64,000 nt of DNA from Haloferax sulfurifontis ATCC BAA-897. GTDB lineage: Archaea; Halobacteriota; Halobacteria; Halobacteriales; Haloferacaceae. The translations under genes were made by a program, and so were the position numbers. Each line of letters opens with the position of its first letter. The first letter of the stretch is position 1. Location of the stretch: contig NZ_AOLM01000017.1 of assembly GCF_000337835.1 (NCBI RefSeq), positions 18,144 to 82,143 on the forward strand, in the 5' to 3' direction. The notes beneath the pieces are model-generated. The model saw nothing but the letters and a program-made list of their open reading frames with translations. It was not told where the DNA came from and did not search any database. Shown piece by piece: positions 7,352-15,899 of the stretch.

Positions 7352-8809
7352 TTACTCATCGATCGGGTACTCGAAGGCGACGTCGGTATCCAGACTCGGC
7401 GTCGGCGTCGCGTGCTCCAGCGTCTCGAACATCCGCCCGGCGACGATGTCCGTGACGATAGTCGCGAGCGACTCCCGAGAGTCGTCGCCCACGTCGTCGA
7501 GAATGCCTAACGGAATCTGTGCGCCCGCCATGTCGGCGTGGCCGCCGGCGCTCCCGATGGTGCCGAGGGCGTCTCGAAACGCCTCGCCGAGGTCGACCCG
7601 CGCTCCGCGGGCGCGACCGGAGACGTAGACCGTCCCGTCCATCAGGCCGTAGACGACCGTCACCTCGACGCCCTCCATCCCGAGGAGGTGGTCGGCGGCC
7701 TGCGCGAGGGCGTCCCGCTCGCGGATGTCGCCGACGTTCGTCGTGAGAACGTTGCCCCGAACGTCGCGGTTCGAGATGGCGCGGGCGAGCGTCTCCATCG
7801 TCTCCGAGGTCAGACTCGGCGTCTCGACCCGTTCGAGCAGGGCCATGTCGACGTGGGGGATGAGGAAGGCGGCGGCCTCGAAGTCGGCCGTCGAGACCTC
7901 CCGCGTGAAGTCGTTGGTGTCGACCTGGATACCGAACAACAGCGCCGTCGCGACCGTCGTGTCGGGGACGATGCCGAGCCGGTCGAGGTACTCCGCGAGG
8001 AGCGTGCTCGTCGCGCCGACGCCGCGTCTGAGGTCCACGTACGCCGCCTCGACCGGCGCGCGCGGCGGGTGGTGGTCGATGACGATGTCGATTGTCGTCT
8101 CCGGCGGGAGGCGGTCGTTGACGCCCGGCCGGGAGTGGTCGACGAGCGCGAAGCCGGCGTACTCGTCGTCCGAGGGCACCTCGTCGAGGACGCGGAGGTC
8201 CAACTCGAGGAGGTTGACGAGCGCGCGGTTCTCCTGGTGAGAGATGTCGCCGAAGTAACACGCGTCGGCCTCGACGCCCGCGCGTTCGGCGATGGCTTGT
8301 AGCGCCAGCGCCGCGGCGATGGCGTCGGGGTCCGGGTTGTCGTGCATCACGACCGCGAGTCTGCCGTCGACGTTCCGGAGCACCCGCATCAGGCGGTTCA
8401 ACCGCTCCGTGTGCGACGTGCCGACGGCGTCGAGGATGCGGTCTGTGACCACTTCCTGCGGGTCGATGACCTCGTCGGCGAGGGCGTAAACCTCGTCGCG
8501 GACCGACGGCTCGGCGTCGTCGCCGAGGTAGACGACAAGCGGCGCGTCCGGGCAGTGTTCGCTGGCCGCGCGCGCCGCGTCGAGGTTCAACCGTGGAGAC
8601 TGTCCGCCGACGATGACGAGGTCGACCGCGTCGGGATAGGTCGACGGGTCGGCGGGGTCGCCCTCTCTCGCGTCGATGCCGTCCGAGCGGAGGTCCTCGG
8701 CGCGCCCCTTCCGGTCGGTGACGACCGTCACCGTCCCGCCGCGGCCGGCGAGTTGCTCGACGAGGTCCCCACCGAGTGACCCACAGCCGAGAACCAGGCG
8801 ACGTACCAT
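7352..8809 (-). CDS. TrkA-N / DHH-DHHA1 phosphoesterase
   Basis: The 485-residue protein begins MVRRLVLGCGSLGGDLVEQ, a Rossmann TrkA-N (RCK-like) nucleotide-binding domain to about residue 130. A DHH domain follows: MHDNPDPDAIAAAL, then VDHSRPG and the IDHHPP signature. A DHHA1-like C-terminal domain ends it, with GSAGGHADMAGAQIP. DHH-DHHA1 enzymes are Mn2+-dependent phosphodiesterases acting on small oligonucleotides or cyclic dinucleotides, and the N-terminal domain probably senses NAD(H) or another nucleotide. The ATG at 8809 precedes the Rossmann strand directly. Substrate is not determinable. Confidence 0.85.
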   Translation of the reverse strand: MVRRLVLGCGSLGGDLVEQLAGRGGTVTVVTDRKGRAEDLRSDGIDAREGDPADPSTYPDAVDLVIVGGQSPRLNLDAARAASEHCPDAPLVVYLGDDAEPSVRDEVYALADEVIDPQEVVTDRILDAVGTSHTERLNRLMRVLRNVDGRLAVVMHDNPDPDAIAAALALQAIAERAGVEADACYFGDISHQENRALVNLLELDLRVLDEVPSDDEYAGFALVDHSRPGVNDRLPPETTIDIVIDHHPPRAPVEAAYVDLRRGVGATSTLLAEYLDRLGIVPDTTVATALLFGIQVDTNDFTREVSTADFEAAAFLIPHVDMALLERVETPSLTSETMETLARAISNRDVRGNVLTTNVGDIRERDALAQAADHLLGMEGVEVTVVYGLMDGTVYVSGRARGARVDLGEAFRDALGTIGSAGGHADMAGAQIPLGILDDVGDDSRESLATIVTDIVAGRMFETLEHATPTPSLDTDVAFEYPIDE

Positions 8810-8898
8810 ACAGGAACGGTCGAACTCCGGCCGCAAAACCCTACCGTCCTCCAATCCGGCGATGATATTATGTCATGGCATACCATGTCACATATACG

Positions 8899-9279
8899 AT
8901 GGAACTCGAGACGCAACTGCTCCCCGAATCGCGAGCCGAGTCGTTCGTCCGAACCTGTCGAACCGTCGTCGGCGATGACCTCAGGAGCGTGACGTACTTC
9001 ACCCACGACCGCTGTGAGCAGATGTACCTCCGGAGCGACCTCGAAGCCGACGCCGACCTCACCGGGTTCGTCGAACACGAGACCGACGGGTTTCAGGCGC
9101 GGACCGCCTACCGCGGCTCCGAGCTCGGCGACTACCGCTACACCGTCCGCGCCTTCGACCACGGCTACCTGACGCGGGTGACCGCCGACGACAGAGGCGT
9201 GTTCGTCACGACCGACGGCCTGACGCTCCGCCGCTCCGAGGAGTTGGCGTCGGCGCTCGGCGAGCTACTGCGCGAGTAA
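8899..9279 (+). CDS. Hypothetical haloarchaeal protein
   Basis: This 126-residue soluble protein (MELETQLLPESRAESFVRT) resembles an uncharacterised haloarchaeal family whose members carry LRSVTYFTHDRCEQMYLR-like cores. No catalytic residues are evident. An in-frame ATG at 8875 is possible, but a GATATTA TATA-like element at 8864-8870 predicts transcription starting near 8893, so 8899 is preferred. It converges with the end of the nuo operon 37 bases away, with an A/T-rich spacer between. Confidence 0.65.
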   Translation: MELETQLLPESRAESFVRTCRTVVGDDLRSVTYFTHDRCEQMYLRSDLEADADLTGFVEHETDGFQARTAYRGSELGDYRYTVRAFDHGYLTRVTADDRGVFVTTDGLTLRRSEELASALGELLRE

Positions 9280-9292
9280 AAGAAAAACCGAA
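9278..9292 (-). terminator. T-rich terminator of the nuo operon
   Basis: Read on the minus strand, the bases just beyond nuoN contain TTTTTCTTTT. Archaeal RNA polymerase terminates at short U tracts without a needed hairpin, so this is the likely end of the nuo transcript. Confidence 0.5.
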
Positions 9293-9316
9293 CCGGAACC
9301 GGAATCGCCGAACCGC

Positions 9317-10837
9317 TCAGAAGAGCGCCGCGGCGACGGTCTGGGCCGTCTCGATGACGGGCTGAGAGCCGGGCAGGAGCAGGACCGTCCCGACCGCGGC
9401 GAAGACGATTGCCACGTACAGCCCGACCGGCTGACTGCCGATTTCGAGGTCCGCCGACGGCTCTTCTATCCACATCGCTTTCACGACGCGGCTGTAGTAG
9501 AACAGCGACAGCGCGCTGTTGACCGCGCCGACCGCGGCGAGCCACCAGAAGCCGGATTCGATGGCCGAGAAGAACAGCGCGTACTTCGAGAAGAAGCCGC
9601 CGAACGGCGGCAGGCCCGCGAGCGAGAACATGAAGACGGTCATCGCCGCCGCGGCGATGGGTGCCTTCGAGGCGATGCCGTTGTAGTCCTCGAACGTGCG
9701 GCCGAGGCCCCACTTTTCGACCATGGCGATGAACAGGAACGCGCCCGTGTTCATGAAGCCGTAGACGAACAGGTGCGCCATGCTCGCGCCGAGCACGTCG
9801 CCGTTCGCGGCACCGCCGTCGACGGTGATGGCCGCGAGACCGATGAGCGCGTAGCCGGCGTGTCCGATAGAGGAGTACGCCAGCATGCGCTTTACGTTCT
9901 GTTGGGTCGCCGCCGCGAAGTTACCGAGCGTCATCGTGACGACGGCGAGCAACGCGAACAACAGCGACCAGTCGACGCTCCCGCCGCCGATCGACGTGAC
10001 GGTTCCGAGGGGGAACGCGACCGTGAAGACGCGGAAGGCGACGACGAAGCCGGCCGCCTTCGACGCCGACGAGAGGAACGCGCTCACCGGAGCGGGCGCG
10101 CCCTCGTAGGCCTCCGGCGCCCAGAAGTGGAACGGGACGGAGGCGGTCTTGAACGCGAAGCCGCCGGCGATCATCAGCACGCCGAGGCCGAGGACGCCGA
10201 CGAGTTCGGTGCCCTCCGCGAGCGACGCGGCGATTTCCGGGAGCACCAGCGAGCCGGTGACGGCGAACACGAGGCTGATACCGAACGCGAACACCGCCGA
10301 CGACAGCGCGCCGATGAGGAAGTACTTCAGACCCGCCTCGATGCTCCCGCGGTCCTCCTTGAGGAACGCGACGAGCGCGTACGAGGGCAGGGACGCCAGT
10401 TCGAGGCTGACGAAGACGGTCGCCAGCGAGTTCGACATCCCCATGAGCGTCATGCCGGTCGCGGCGAACAGCACGAGGGCGTAGAACTCGCCTTGGTAGC
10501 GCTGGTCCGCGAGGTAGTCGTACGAGGCGACCGAGACCATCGCGGCGACGCTGGTGAAGATGAGCGTGAAGAACAGGCTCATCCCGTCGACGACGAGCGC
10601 GTCGCCGTACAGCGATATCGCGCCGCCGGTGGACTCCATGCCGGTTCCGCCGATGAGGAACCAGCCGGCGATGCCGCCCGCGGCGAGCGCGCCGAGCGTC
10701 GCCGTGCCGGCCAGGAGGCCGTTGTTCGTGGAGTCCGGGTCGATGGTGTCGATGAGTAGCAGTGCGAGCCCCGTCAGTGCGAGCACGATGGCGGGAGCCG
10801 TCGCCGCCCACTCGGGGAGCGCCTGGAGGGGCGTCAT
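9317..10837 (-). CDS. nuoN: NADH dehydrogenase-like complex subunit N
   Basis: The 506-residue, roughly 14-helix antiporter-like subunit of the respiratory complex I family pumps protons in the membrane arm. Signature segments are visible, including ASLPSYALVAFLKED, KTASVPFHFWAPEAYEGAP and NVKRMLAYSSIGHAGYALIG, with the Lys and discontinuous-helix residues expected for an Mrp-like channel. It is the last gene of the nuo operon: its ATG directly abuts the nuoM stop codon. The complex here lacks nuoEFG, so electrons probably enter from ferredoxin or another donor rather than directly from NADH. Confidence 0.95.
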   Translation of the reverse strand: MTPLQALPEWAATAPAIVLALTGLALLLIDTIDPDSTNNGLLAGTATLGALAAGGIAGWFLIGGTGMESTGGAISLYGDALVVDGMSLFFTLIFTSVAAMVSVASYDYLADQRYQGEFYALVLFAATGMTLMGMSNSLATVFVSLELASLPSYALVAFLKEDRGSIEAGLKYFLIGALSSAVFAFGISLVFAVTGSLVLPEIAASLAEGTELVGVLGLGVLMIAGGFAFKTASVPFHFWAPEAYEGAPAPVSAFLSSASKAAGFVVAFRVFTVAFPLGTVTSIGGGSVDWSLLFALLAVVTMTLGNFAAATQQNVKRMLAYSSIGHAGYALIGLAAITVDGGAANGDVLGASMAHLFVYGFMNTGAFLFIAMVEKWGLGRTFEDYNGIASKAPIAAAAMTVFMFSLAGLPPFGGFFSKYALFFSAIESGFWWLAAVGAVNSALSLFYYSRVVKAMWIEEPSADLEIGSQPVGLYVAIVFAAVGTVLLLPGSQPVIETAQTVAAALF

Positions 10838-12367
10838 CTAGAACGCACCTCCCAGTTCGAGAATCGGGGTAACCGCGTCTTGAATCATCGTGAAGAAGAT
10901 GTCCGGAGAGACACCGAGCACGATGGTGAGAAGCAACAGCACCGCGAGGGGTGCGACGTCGTGGAACGGTGCCTCCGTGATGTCGTAGTCGCCGTCGAAC
11001 CGGAAGGGTCCGAACAGCGTCCGCTGCATCGCGAACAGCAGGTAGCCGGCGACGATGACGATACCGAACATCCCGGCGCCGGTGAAAAGCGGCATGGCCT
11101 CCATCACCGTGGACTCGAACGCGCCCTTGAAGATGAAGAACTCGGCCGCGAAGCCGGCCATGAGCGGCAGGCCCATGTAGCCGAACGCGCCGGCGACGAA
11201 GATGCCCGCCGTAACGGGCATCCGGTCGGCGATGCCGGACATGTCCGACACCATGCGCGTGTGGGTCGTGTTGTAGATGACGCCGACGGCCATGAACATC
11301 AGACCGGAGATGAGGCCGTGGGCGACCATCTGGAAGGTCGCACCGCCGACGCCGTAGGTGGTGTAGGCGATGAGACCGAGGATGACGTACCCCATCGACG
11401 AGACGGAGGAGTACGCGACGATGCGCTTGAGGTCCTGCTGTGCCAGCGCGAGAAGCGCGCCGTAGATGACGCTCGCGACGGCGAGCAGGGCGATGGGGAG
11501 CGCGAAGGCGCGCGCCGTCTCCGGGAGCATCGTGAAGTTGAACCGGAGCAGGGCGTAGGTACCCATCTTCAGGAGGACCCCAGCCAGCATGACCGACACC
11601 GGCGTGGGGGCCTCAACGTGTGCGTCCGGAAGCCACGTGTGAAGCGGGGCGACCGGGACCTTGACCGCGAACCCGATGAACATCGCGATGAACGCGACCG
11701 ACGCGAGCGCGCCGGCCGACAGTCCCGCGAAGCTCCCGAGTTGACCGGCCTGCAACGCCTGTGCGATTTCCGGCAGGCGGAGCGACGTGATGGAGTCGCC
11801 GAGGCCGAACACGAGCGAGACAAACCCGATGAACATCACGAGCGACGCGATGTTCGTGTAGACGAAGAACTTGATCGCCGCGTACTTGCGGCGGGGACCG
11901 CCCCAGACGCCGATGAGGAAGTACATCGGGAGCAGGACGGCCTCCCAGAAGATGAACCAGACGAAGAAGTCGAGCGCCGTGAAGACGCCGAGCAGGTTCG
12001 CCTCCATCAGGAGCATCAGTCCGAAGAACTGGGACTGGCGCTCCGAGATGGGCGTCCACGCGCTGACGATAGCCAGCGTGGTGAGGATGGTCGTGAGGAC
12101 GACAAGCGGCATGCTGATGCCGTCGACGCCGACCATCCAGTGGATGTCGTACTGGCCGAGCTGCAGCCAGACGACGTCTGTCTCGAACGCGATGTTCCCG
12201 CCGAGAAGGGCGTTCCCGCTCGCGTCGTACTGTTGCCACATGTAGAGGCTCCCGACGACGGGAGCCAGACTCAGCGCGAAGGCCGCCTTGCCGGCGTACC
12301 GGTCCGGCAGGACGAAGGTGACCAGCGCGGCGAGGAACGTGACTGCGATGAGCGCTTCGATTATCAT
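10838..12367 (-). CDS. nuoM: NADH dehydrogenase-like complex subunit M
   Basis: The 509-residue membrane-arm proton-translocating subunit shows VDGISMPLVVLTTILTTL, FWEAVLLPMYFLIGVWGG (the conserved Glu helix) and KVPVAPLHTWLPDAHVEAP, all diagnostic of NuoM. The start is placed at the ATG at 12367 because it forms an ATGA overlap with the nuoL stop; a GTG three codons upstream is an alternative. It is co-transcribed with nuoL and nuoN. Length and helix count are normal for the family. Confidence 0.95.
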   Translation of the reverse strand: MIIEALIAVTFLAALVTFVLPDRYAGKAAFALSLAPVVGSLYMWQQYDASGNALLGGNIAFETDVVWLQLGQYDIHWMVGVDGISMPLVVLTTILTTLAIVSAWTPISERQSQFFGLMLLMEANLLGVFTALDFFVWFIFWEAVLLPMYFLIGVWGGPRRKYAAIKFFVYTNIASLVMFIGFVSLVFGLGDSITSLRLPEIAQALQAGQLGSFAGLSAGALASVAFIAMFIGFAVKVPVAPLHTWLPDAHVEAPTPVSVMLAGVLLKMGTYALLRFNFTMLPETARAFALPIALLAVASVIYGALLALAQQDLKRIVAYSSVSSMGYVILGLIAYTTYGVGGATFQMVAHGLISGLMFMAVGVIYNTTHTRMVSDMSGIADRMPVTAGIFVAGAFGYMGLPLMAGFAAEFFIFKGAFESTVMEAMPLFTGAGMFGIVIVAGYLLFAMQRTLFGPFRFDGDYDITEAPFHDVAPLAVLLLLTIVLGVSPDIFFTMIQDAVTPILELGGAF

Positions 12368-14400
12368 GCGAACCAACCTCCGAGCAGACCAAGACCGAGA
12401 AGGAGCGCGGTCAGACCGAGCGTGAGGAGCGCCGCGTAGTTGCTCACCACGCCGGTCTGAATGCGCTTGACGCGACCGCCGGCGAACAGACTCACGCTGG
12501 AGACGCCGTTGACGACGCCGTCGACGATGCCCTGGTCGAACTTGTCGAGGGCGCGCGAGATGGGCTGGACGACGCCGGTCGCGATCCAGACCTGGTACTC
12601 GTCCTGGTAGTAGTTGTTGTACAGGACGGTCTTGATGCTCCCGAGCTTGTCCGTGTGTTCGACGGGCTCGGGGACGTTGTACAGGCGGTAGGCGAGCCCA
12701 GCGCCCGCGAGGGCGAGAGCGAGCGAGACCAGCCCGGGCGCGATGGAGCCGATGCCGGCCGGGTGGAGCCCCGCGCCGACGCCGCTTTCGAGCACTTCGA
12801 GGTAGTGGTGCGCGGTCAGCGACGAGATGCCGCCGTCGAGCCAGTCGTGGAGGAACGTGAGGTGAATCCCCGTGAGGTCCTCCACCGGGGCCATGTTGAC
12901 GAGGCCGGTGACGGCCGCGAGCACGCCGAGGACGGCGAGCGGGAACTTGACGTTCCAGCCGAAGCCGTGCGGGTCGCGCGCGGTCTCGCTACGCGGTTCG
13001 CCGTGGAACGTGAGGAACACCATCCGGAAGGTGTAGAACCCGGTGAAGAACACGGCGATGAGCCCCATCGCGTACGCGAGGAGGAAGACGGTCCCGAGAC
13101 CGCCGTCGGTCCCGAGGCCGTGGTTGAGCGCCTCGTAGAGAATCTCGTCTTTCGACCAGAAGCCGGCGAACGGAACGATGCCGGCGAGGGCGAGCGAGCC
13201 CGAGAGGAACGCGTAGTACGTCACGGGCATCTTCTCTTTGAGGCCGCCCATGTCCCACATGTTCTCGTTGTGGTGCATCGCGATGATGACCGCACCGGCA
13301 CCGAGGAACAGAAGCGCCTTGAAGAAGGCGTGGGTGAGCAGGTGGAACGTCGAGGCGACGTAGCCTCCGACGCCGAGCCCGAGCATCATGTAGCCGTACT
13401 GGCTGATGGTCGAGTACGCGAGCACCTGCTTGATCTCTTTCTTGACGACGCCCATCGTCGCGGCGAAGAGGGCCGTGAAGCCGCCCACGAGCGCGATGAT
13501 ACCGAGCGTCGTCGGGGTCAGCGCGTAGAAGCCGTACATCCGGGCGACGAGGTAGACGCCGGCCGCGACCATCGTCGCCGCGTGAATGAGCGCGGAGACG
13601 GGGGTCGGACCTTCCATCGCGTCCGGAAGCCACGTGTGCAGGGGGAACTGCGCGGACTTGCCGACGACGCCCCCGAGAACGAGGAGGCCGACGACGGTGA
13701 ACCACGCCTGTTCGCCCATGCCGAGGAACGTGTTGACCGCGTGCTCGCCGTGGAGCGCCTCCTCGGCGAGGACCGGGAACGCCTCGGGGCCGGCGAACGC
13801 CGCCGAGCCGAACGTCGCGAACACCGCGACGACGCCGATGAGGAAGAAGTAGTCACCGAAGCGGGTGACGAGGAACGCCTTCTTCGCGGCGCTCGGCGGG
13901 CCCTGCTGGCGGAACCAGAAGCCGATGAGCAGGTAGGAACACAGGCCCACCAGCTCGAAGAACATGAACGCCATGAGGAGGTTGCTGGACACGACGAACG
14001 CCAGCATCGACGCGGTGAACAGGCCGAGTCCGGCGTAGTAGCGCGGGAGGCCCGTCTCGCCCTCGTCGTTCATGTAGCCGAGGCTGAAGATGTGGACGAG
14101 GACGGCGACGAGCGTCACGATGACGAGCATCATCGACGAAAGCGGGTCGATGAGCAGGCCGAAGTCGAGCGAGACCGCGTCGCCGGCGCCGGTCGCCCAC
14201 GTGTAGATGTGTTGGTTGTAGGTCTGTCCGCCGCTGACGGCGAAGAACGTCGCGATGGACAGGACGAACGAGCCCGCCGTCGCGCCGATACCCGCCAGCG
14301 CGCCTCCCTTCGGCATGTACCGTCCCGCCCCGAGCGCGATCAGGAACGAGAGGAACGGGAGGAGGACGATGGCCGGAGCGAAGTCTAAGATACCTGCCAT
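12364..14400 (-). CDS. nuoL: NADH dehydrogenase-like complex subunit L
   Basis: The 678-residue protein is the largest antiporter-like subunit at the distal end of the membrane arm. Diagnostic segments include DFGLLIDPLSSMMLVIVT, FFELVGLCSYLLIGFWF, KSAQFPLHTWLPDAMEGPT and STISQYGYMMLGLGVGGY. The C-terminal third carries the long lateral-helix region expected of NuoL. Its stop codon overlaps the nuoM start by four bases, and five bases separate its start from the nuoK stop. Proton translocation coupled to quinone reduction is the family role. Confidence 0.95.
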   Translation of the reverse strand: MAGILDFAPAIVLLPFLSFLIALGAGRYMPKGGALAGIGATAGSFVLSIATFFAVSGGQTYNQHIYTWATGAGDAVSLDFGLLIDPLSSMMLVIVTLVAVLVHIFSLGYMNDEGETGLPRYYAGLGLFTASMLAFVVSSNLLMAFMFFELVGLCSYLLIGFWFRQQGPPSAAKKAFLVTRFGDYFFLIGVVAVFATFGSAAFAGPEAFPVLAEEALHGEHAVNTFLGMGEQAWFTVVGLLVLGGVVGKSAQFPLHTWLPDAMEGPTPVSALIHAATMVAAGVYLVARMYGFYALTPTTLGIIALVGGFTALFAATMGVVKKEIKQVLAYSTISQYGYMMLGLGVGGYVASTFHLLTHAFFKALLFLGAGAVIIAMHHNENMWDMGGLKEKMPVTYYAFLSGSLALAGIVPFAGFWSKDEILYEALNHGLGTDGGLGTVFLLAYAMGLIAVFFTGFYTFRMVFLTFHGEPRSETARDPHGFGWNVKFPLAVLGVLAAVTGLVNMAPVEDLTGIHLTFLHDWLDGGISSLTAHHYLEVLESGVGAGLHPAGIGSIAPGLVSLALALAGAGLAYRLYNVPEPVEHTDKLGSIKTVLYNNYYQDEYQVWIATGVVQPISRALDKFDQGIVDGVVNGVSSVSLFAGGRVKRIQTGVVSNYAALLTLGLTALLLGLGLLGGWFA

Positions 14401-14404
14401 AATG

Positions 14405-14707
14405 TTACCACCTCATCGTGGTCGCGTTGGTCACGTCCACGCCGTCGAAGTTGCGGTACAGTACGAGGATGATGCTGATACCGACCGCCACCTCGGCGGC
14501 GGCGAGCGCCATCGTGAACAGCCCGAACGTCTGGCCCGTCACGTTGCCCCAGTAGTAGGAAAAGGCGACGAGGTTGATGTTCGCGGCGTTCAGCATCAGT
14601 TCGACCGACATCAGGAACAACAGCGCGTTCCGACGGGTCAAGAGGCCGAAGATGCCGATGCAGAACACGGCGGCCGACAGGACGAGGTAATACTGCGCGG
14701 GCACCAT
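14405..14707 (-). CDS. nuoK: NADH dehydrogenase-like complex subunit K
   Basis: This is a 100-residue three-helix membrane subunit with the typical NuoK signature FLMSVELMLNAANINLVAFS, where the Glu is part of the central charge axis, and a second conserved Glu in ALAAAEVAVGISIIL. Its start codon overlaps the nuoJ2 stop by one base. Length matches the family. It links the quinone module to the antiporter-like subunits. Confidence 0.94.
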   Translation of the reverse strand: MVPAQYYLVLSAAVFCIGIFGLLTRRNALLFLMSVELMLNAANINLVAFSYYWGNVTGQTFGLFTMALAAAEVAVGISIILVLYRNFDGVDVTNATTMRW

Positions 14708-15075
14708 CAGTTGTCACCCTCCTCGTCGTCGAACAGCGTCTGCTTGAGTTCCCGACCGCCGTCGGTCAGGATGGTCCGCATCTGCCCCGCGGTGTCCTCG
14801 CGGCGAGCGAGGAGCACCGCGCCGGCGAGCGCGGCGACGAGCACGAGGTCGATGATTTCGAACGCGACCAGCATGCTCTCGCCGTCGACGCTTCCGAACC
14901 CGAGGTTGAACATCGAATAGCCGATGCTCGCGGTGATGTTTGCTCCCTCTGCGAACCCCTGTGGGTCCGGGAACGACGCACCGAGGAACACGACCGCCAT
15001 CACGACGAACAGCGCGACGGCGGCGAGTCCGGGCACGAGGTGCGAACCGAGTTTCAGCTGTGGTTTCGTGGTCAT
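14707..15075 (-). CDS. nuoJ2: NADH dehydrogenase-like complex subunit J, C-terminal half
   Basis: The 122-residue protein has membrane segments near residues 15-35 and 68-90, and an acidic C-terminal tail. It corresponds to the second half of bacterial NuoJ, which haloarchaea commonly encode as two genes. It overlaps nuoJ1 by four bases (ATGA) and nuoK by one base. The split is therefore an ordinary gene arrangement, not a frameshift. Homology is weaker than for the other subunits and is supported mainly by position. Confidence 0.82.
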   Translation of the reverse strand: MTTKPQLKLGSHLVPGLAAVALFVVMAVVFLGASFPDPQGFAEGANITASIGYSMFNLGFGSVDGESMLVAFEIIDLVLVAALAGAVLLARREDTAGQMRTILTDGGRELKQTLFDDEEGDN

Positions 15076-15332
15076 GTACTACTCACCTCCGGATTGATAC
15101 GCGTCAGCATCACGGCGAACGTGATGAGAATCAGGACCCCGCCGACGTAGACGAGGACCTGCATGGCGGCGAGGAACTCCGCCTGCAACATCACGTAATG
15201 CACCGCGACGCTCAAGAGCGCGCCCCCGAGCAGGAGTGCGGAATGCCAGATGTCCCGCACGAGGACGACGCCCAGGCTGCAGCCCACGGTGATGAGGGCG
15301 AACAGCGCGAACGCGATGGTTTCATAAACCAT
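15072..15332 (-). CDS. nuoJ1: NADH dehydrogenase-like complex subunit J, N-terminal half
   Basis: The 86-residue protein with three hydrophobic helices has the NuoJ N-terminal signature AFLALITVGCS-like start, HSALLLGGALLSVAVHYVM and LQAEFLAAMQVLVYVGGVLI. It begins the second part of the operon after a 105-base gap. A good Shine-Dalgarno, AAGGAG, lies about nine bases before the ATG, unusual among the otherwise overlapping operon genes and consistent with independent re-initiation. The stop overlaps the nuoJ2 start. Confidence 0.9.
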   Translation of the reverse strand: MVYETIAFALFALITVGCSLGVVLVRDIWHSALLLGGALLSVAVHYVMLQAEFLAAMQVLVYVGGVLILITFAVMLTRINPEVSST

Positions 15333-15382
15333 TGTGTGTGTCTCCTTGAGATATCCCTTTGAACATTTCGAGAACGTCCTCA

Positions 15383-15400
15383 GCGTCCGGTAGCGGACGC
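15383..15400 (-). other. Hairpin inside the nuo operon
   Basis: Between nuoI and nuoJ1 there is a perfect 7-bp inverted repeat, GCGTCCG (15383-15389) and CGGACGC (15394-15400), with a 4-base loop. It is in the only sizeable intergenic gap of the operon and could mark an mRNA processing or stability site. The structure is seen; the role is inference. Confidence 0.45.
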
Positions 15401-15437
15401 GGGCTGACGGGACTCGAACGATTCACTCGCGGTCATG

Positions 15438-15899
15438 TTACTGGTAGTCGACCTCTCCTTCGCCCTCGCCGACCCACGCGTTGCGGTCGGGGTTGCGGGA
15501 GTTGAGCGGGTCGATATCCTTGTACCACGGGACGTTCTTGAGCTGTTCTTTGTTGTAGACGAAGTCGTTTTTCGTGTCCGCCGTGAACTCGAAGTTCTGC
15601 GTGAGCAGGATGGCGTCGACGGGACAGACCTCCTCGCACAGCCGGCAGTAGATACACTGGCCGATGTGGAGGTTGTACTGCTCGCCGTTGCGCTTGTCGT
15701 CCTGAACGATCTGAATCGTGTCGTTCGGACAGACGTTCTCACACTGGCGACACCAGATACACCGCTCTTGGCTGAACTTGTGGACGCCGCGGAAACGCGG
15801 GCTCACTTCGGGCGCGGTCTCGGGGTACTCGACCGTGAACGTCTGCCCGTCGAGCGCGTGCTTCAGCGTCACTGCCATGCCTTTCAGAATTCCGATCAT
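15438..15899 (-). CDS. nuoI: NADH dehydrogenase-like complex subunit I, 2x[4Fe-4S]
   Basis: This 153-residue ferredoxin-like subunit carries two [4Fe-4S] motifs, CIWCRQCENVCP (about residues 42-53) and CIYCRLCEEVCP (about 81-92), corresponding to clusters N6a and N6b that pass electrons toward N2 in NuoB. The ATG at 15899 overlaps the nuoH stop codon by four bases and is preferred to upstream in-frame starts that would run into nuoH. Its 3' end is followed by the 105-base gap before nuoJ1. Confidence 0.96.
   Translation of the reverse strand: MIGILKGMAVTLKHALDGQTFTVEYPETAPEVSPRFRGVHKFSQERCIWCRQCENVCPNDTIQIVQDDKRNGEQYNLHIGQCIYCRLCEEVCPVDAILLTQNFEFTADTKNDFVYNKEQLKNVPWYKDIDPLNSRNPDRNAWVGEGEGEVDYQ

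Noticed and set aside
14707..15332. Possible frameshifted nuoJ
   Set aside because: The two halves overlap by ATGA and each has its own start; split nuoJ1/nuoJ2 is normal in haloarchaea.
15403..15425. tRNA-like GGGACTCGAACG sequence
   Set aside because: It resembles a T-loop on the minus strand, but no acceptor stem, D-arm or anticodon arm can be folded around it.
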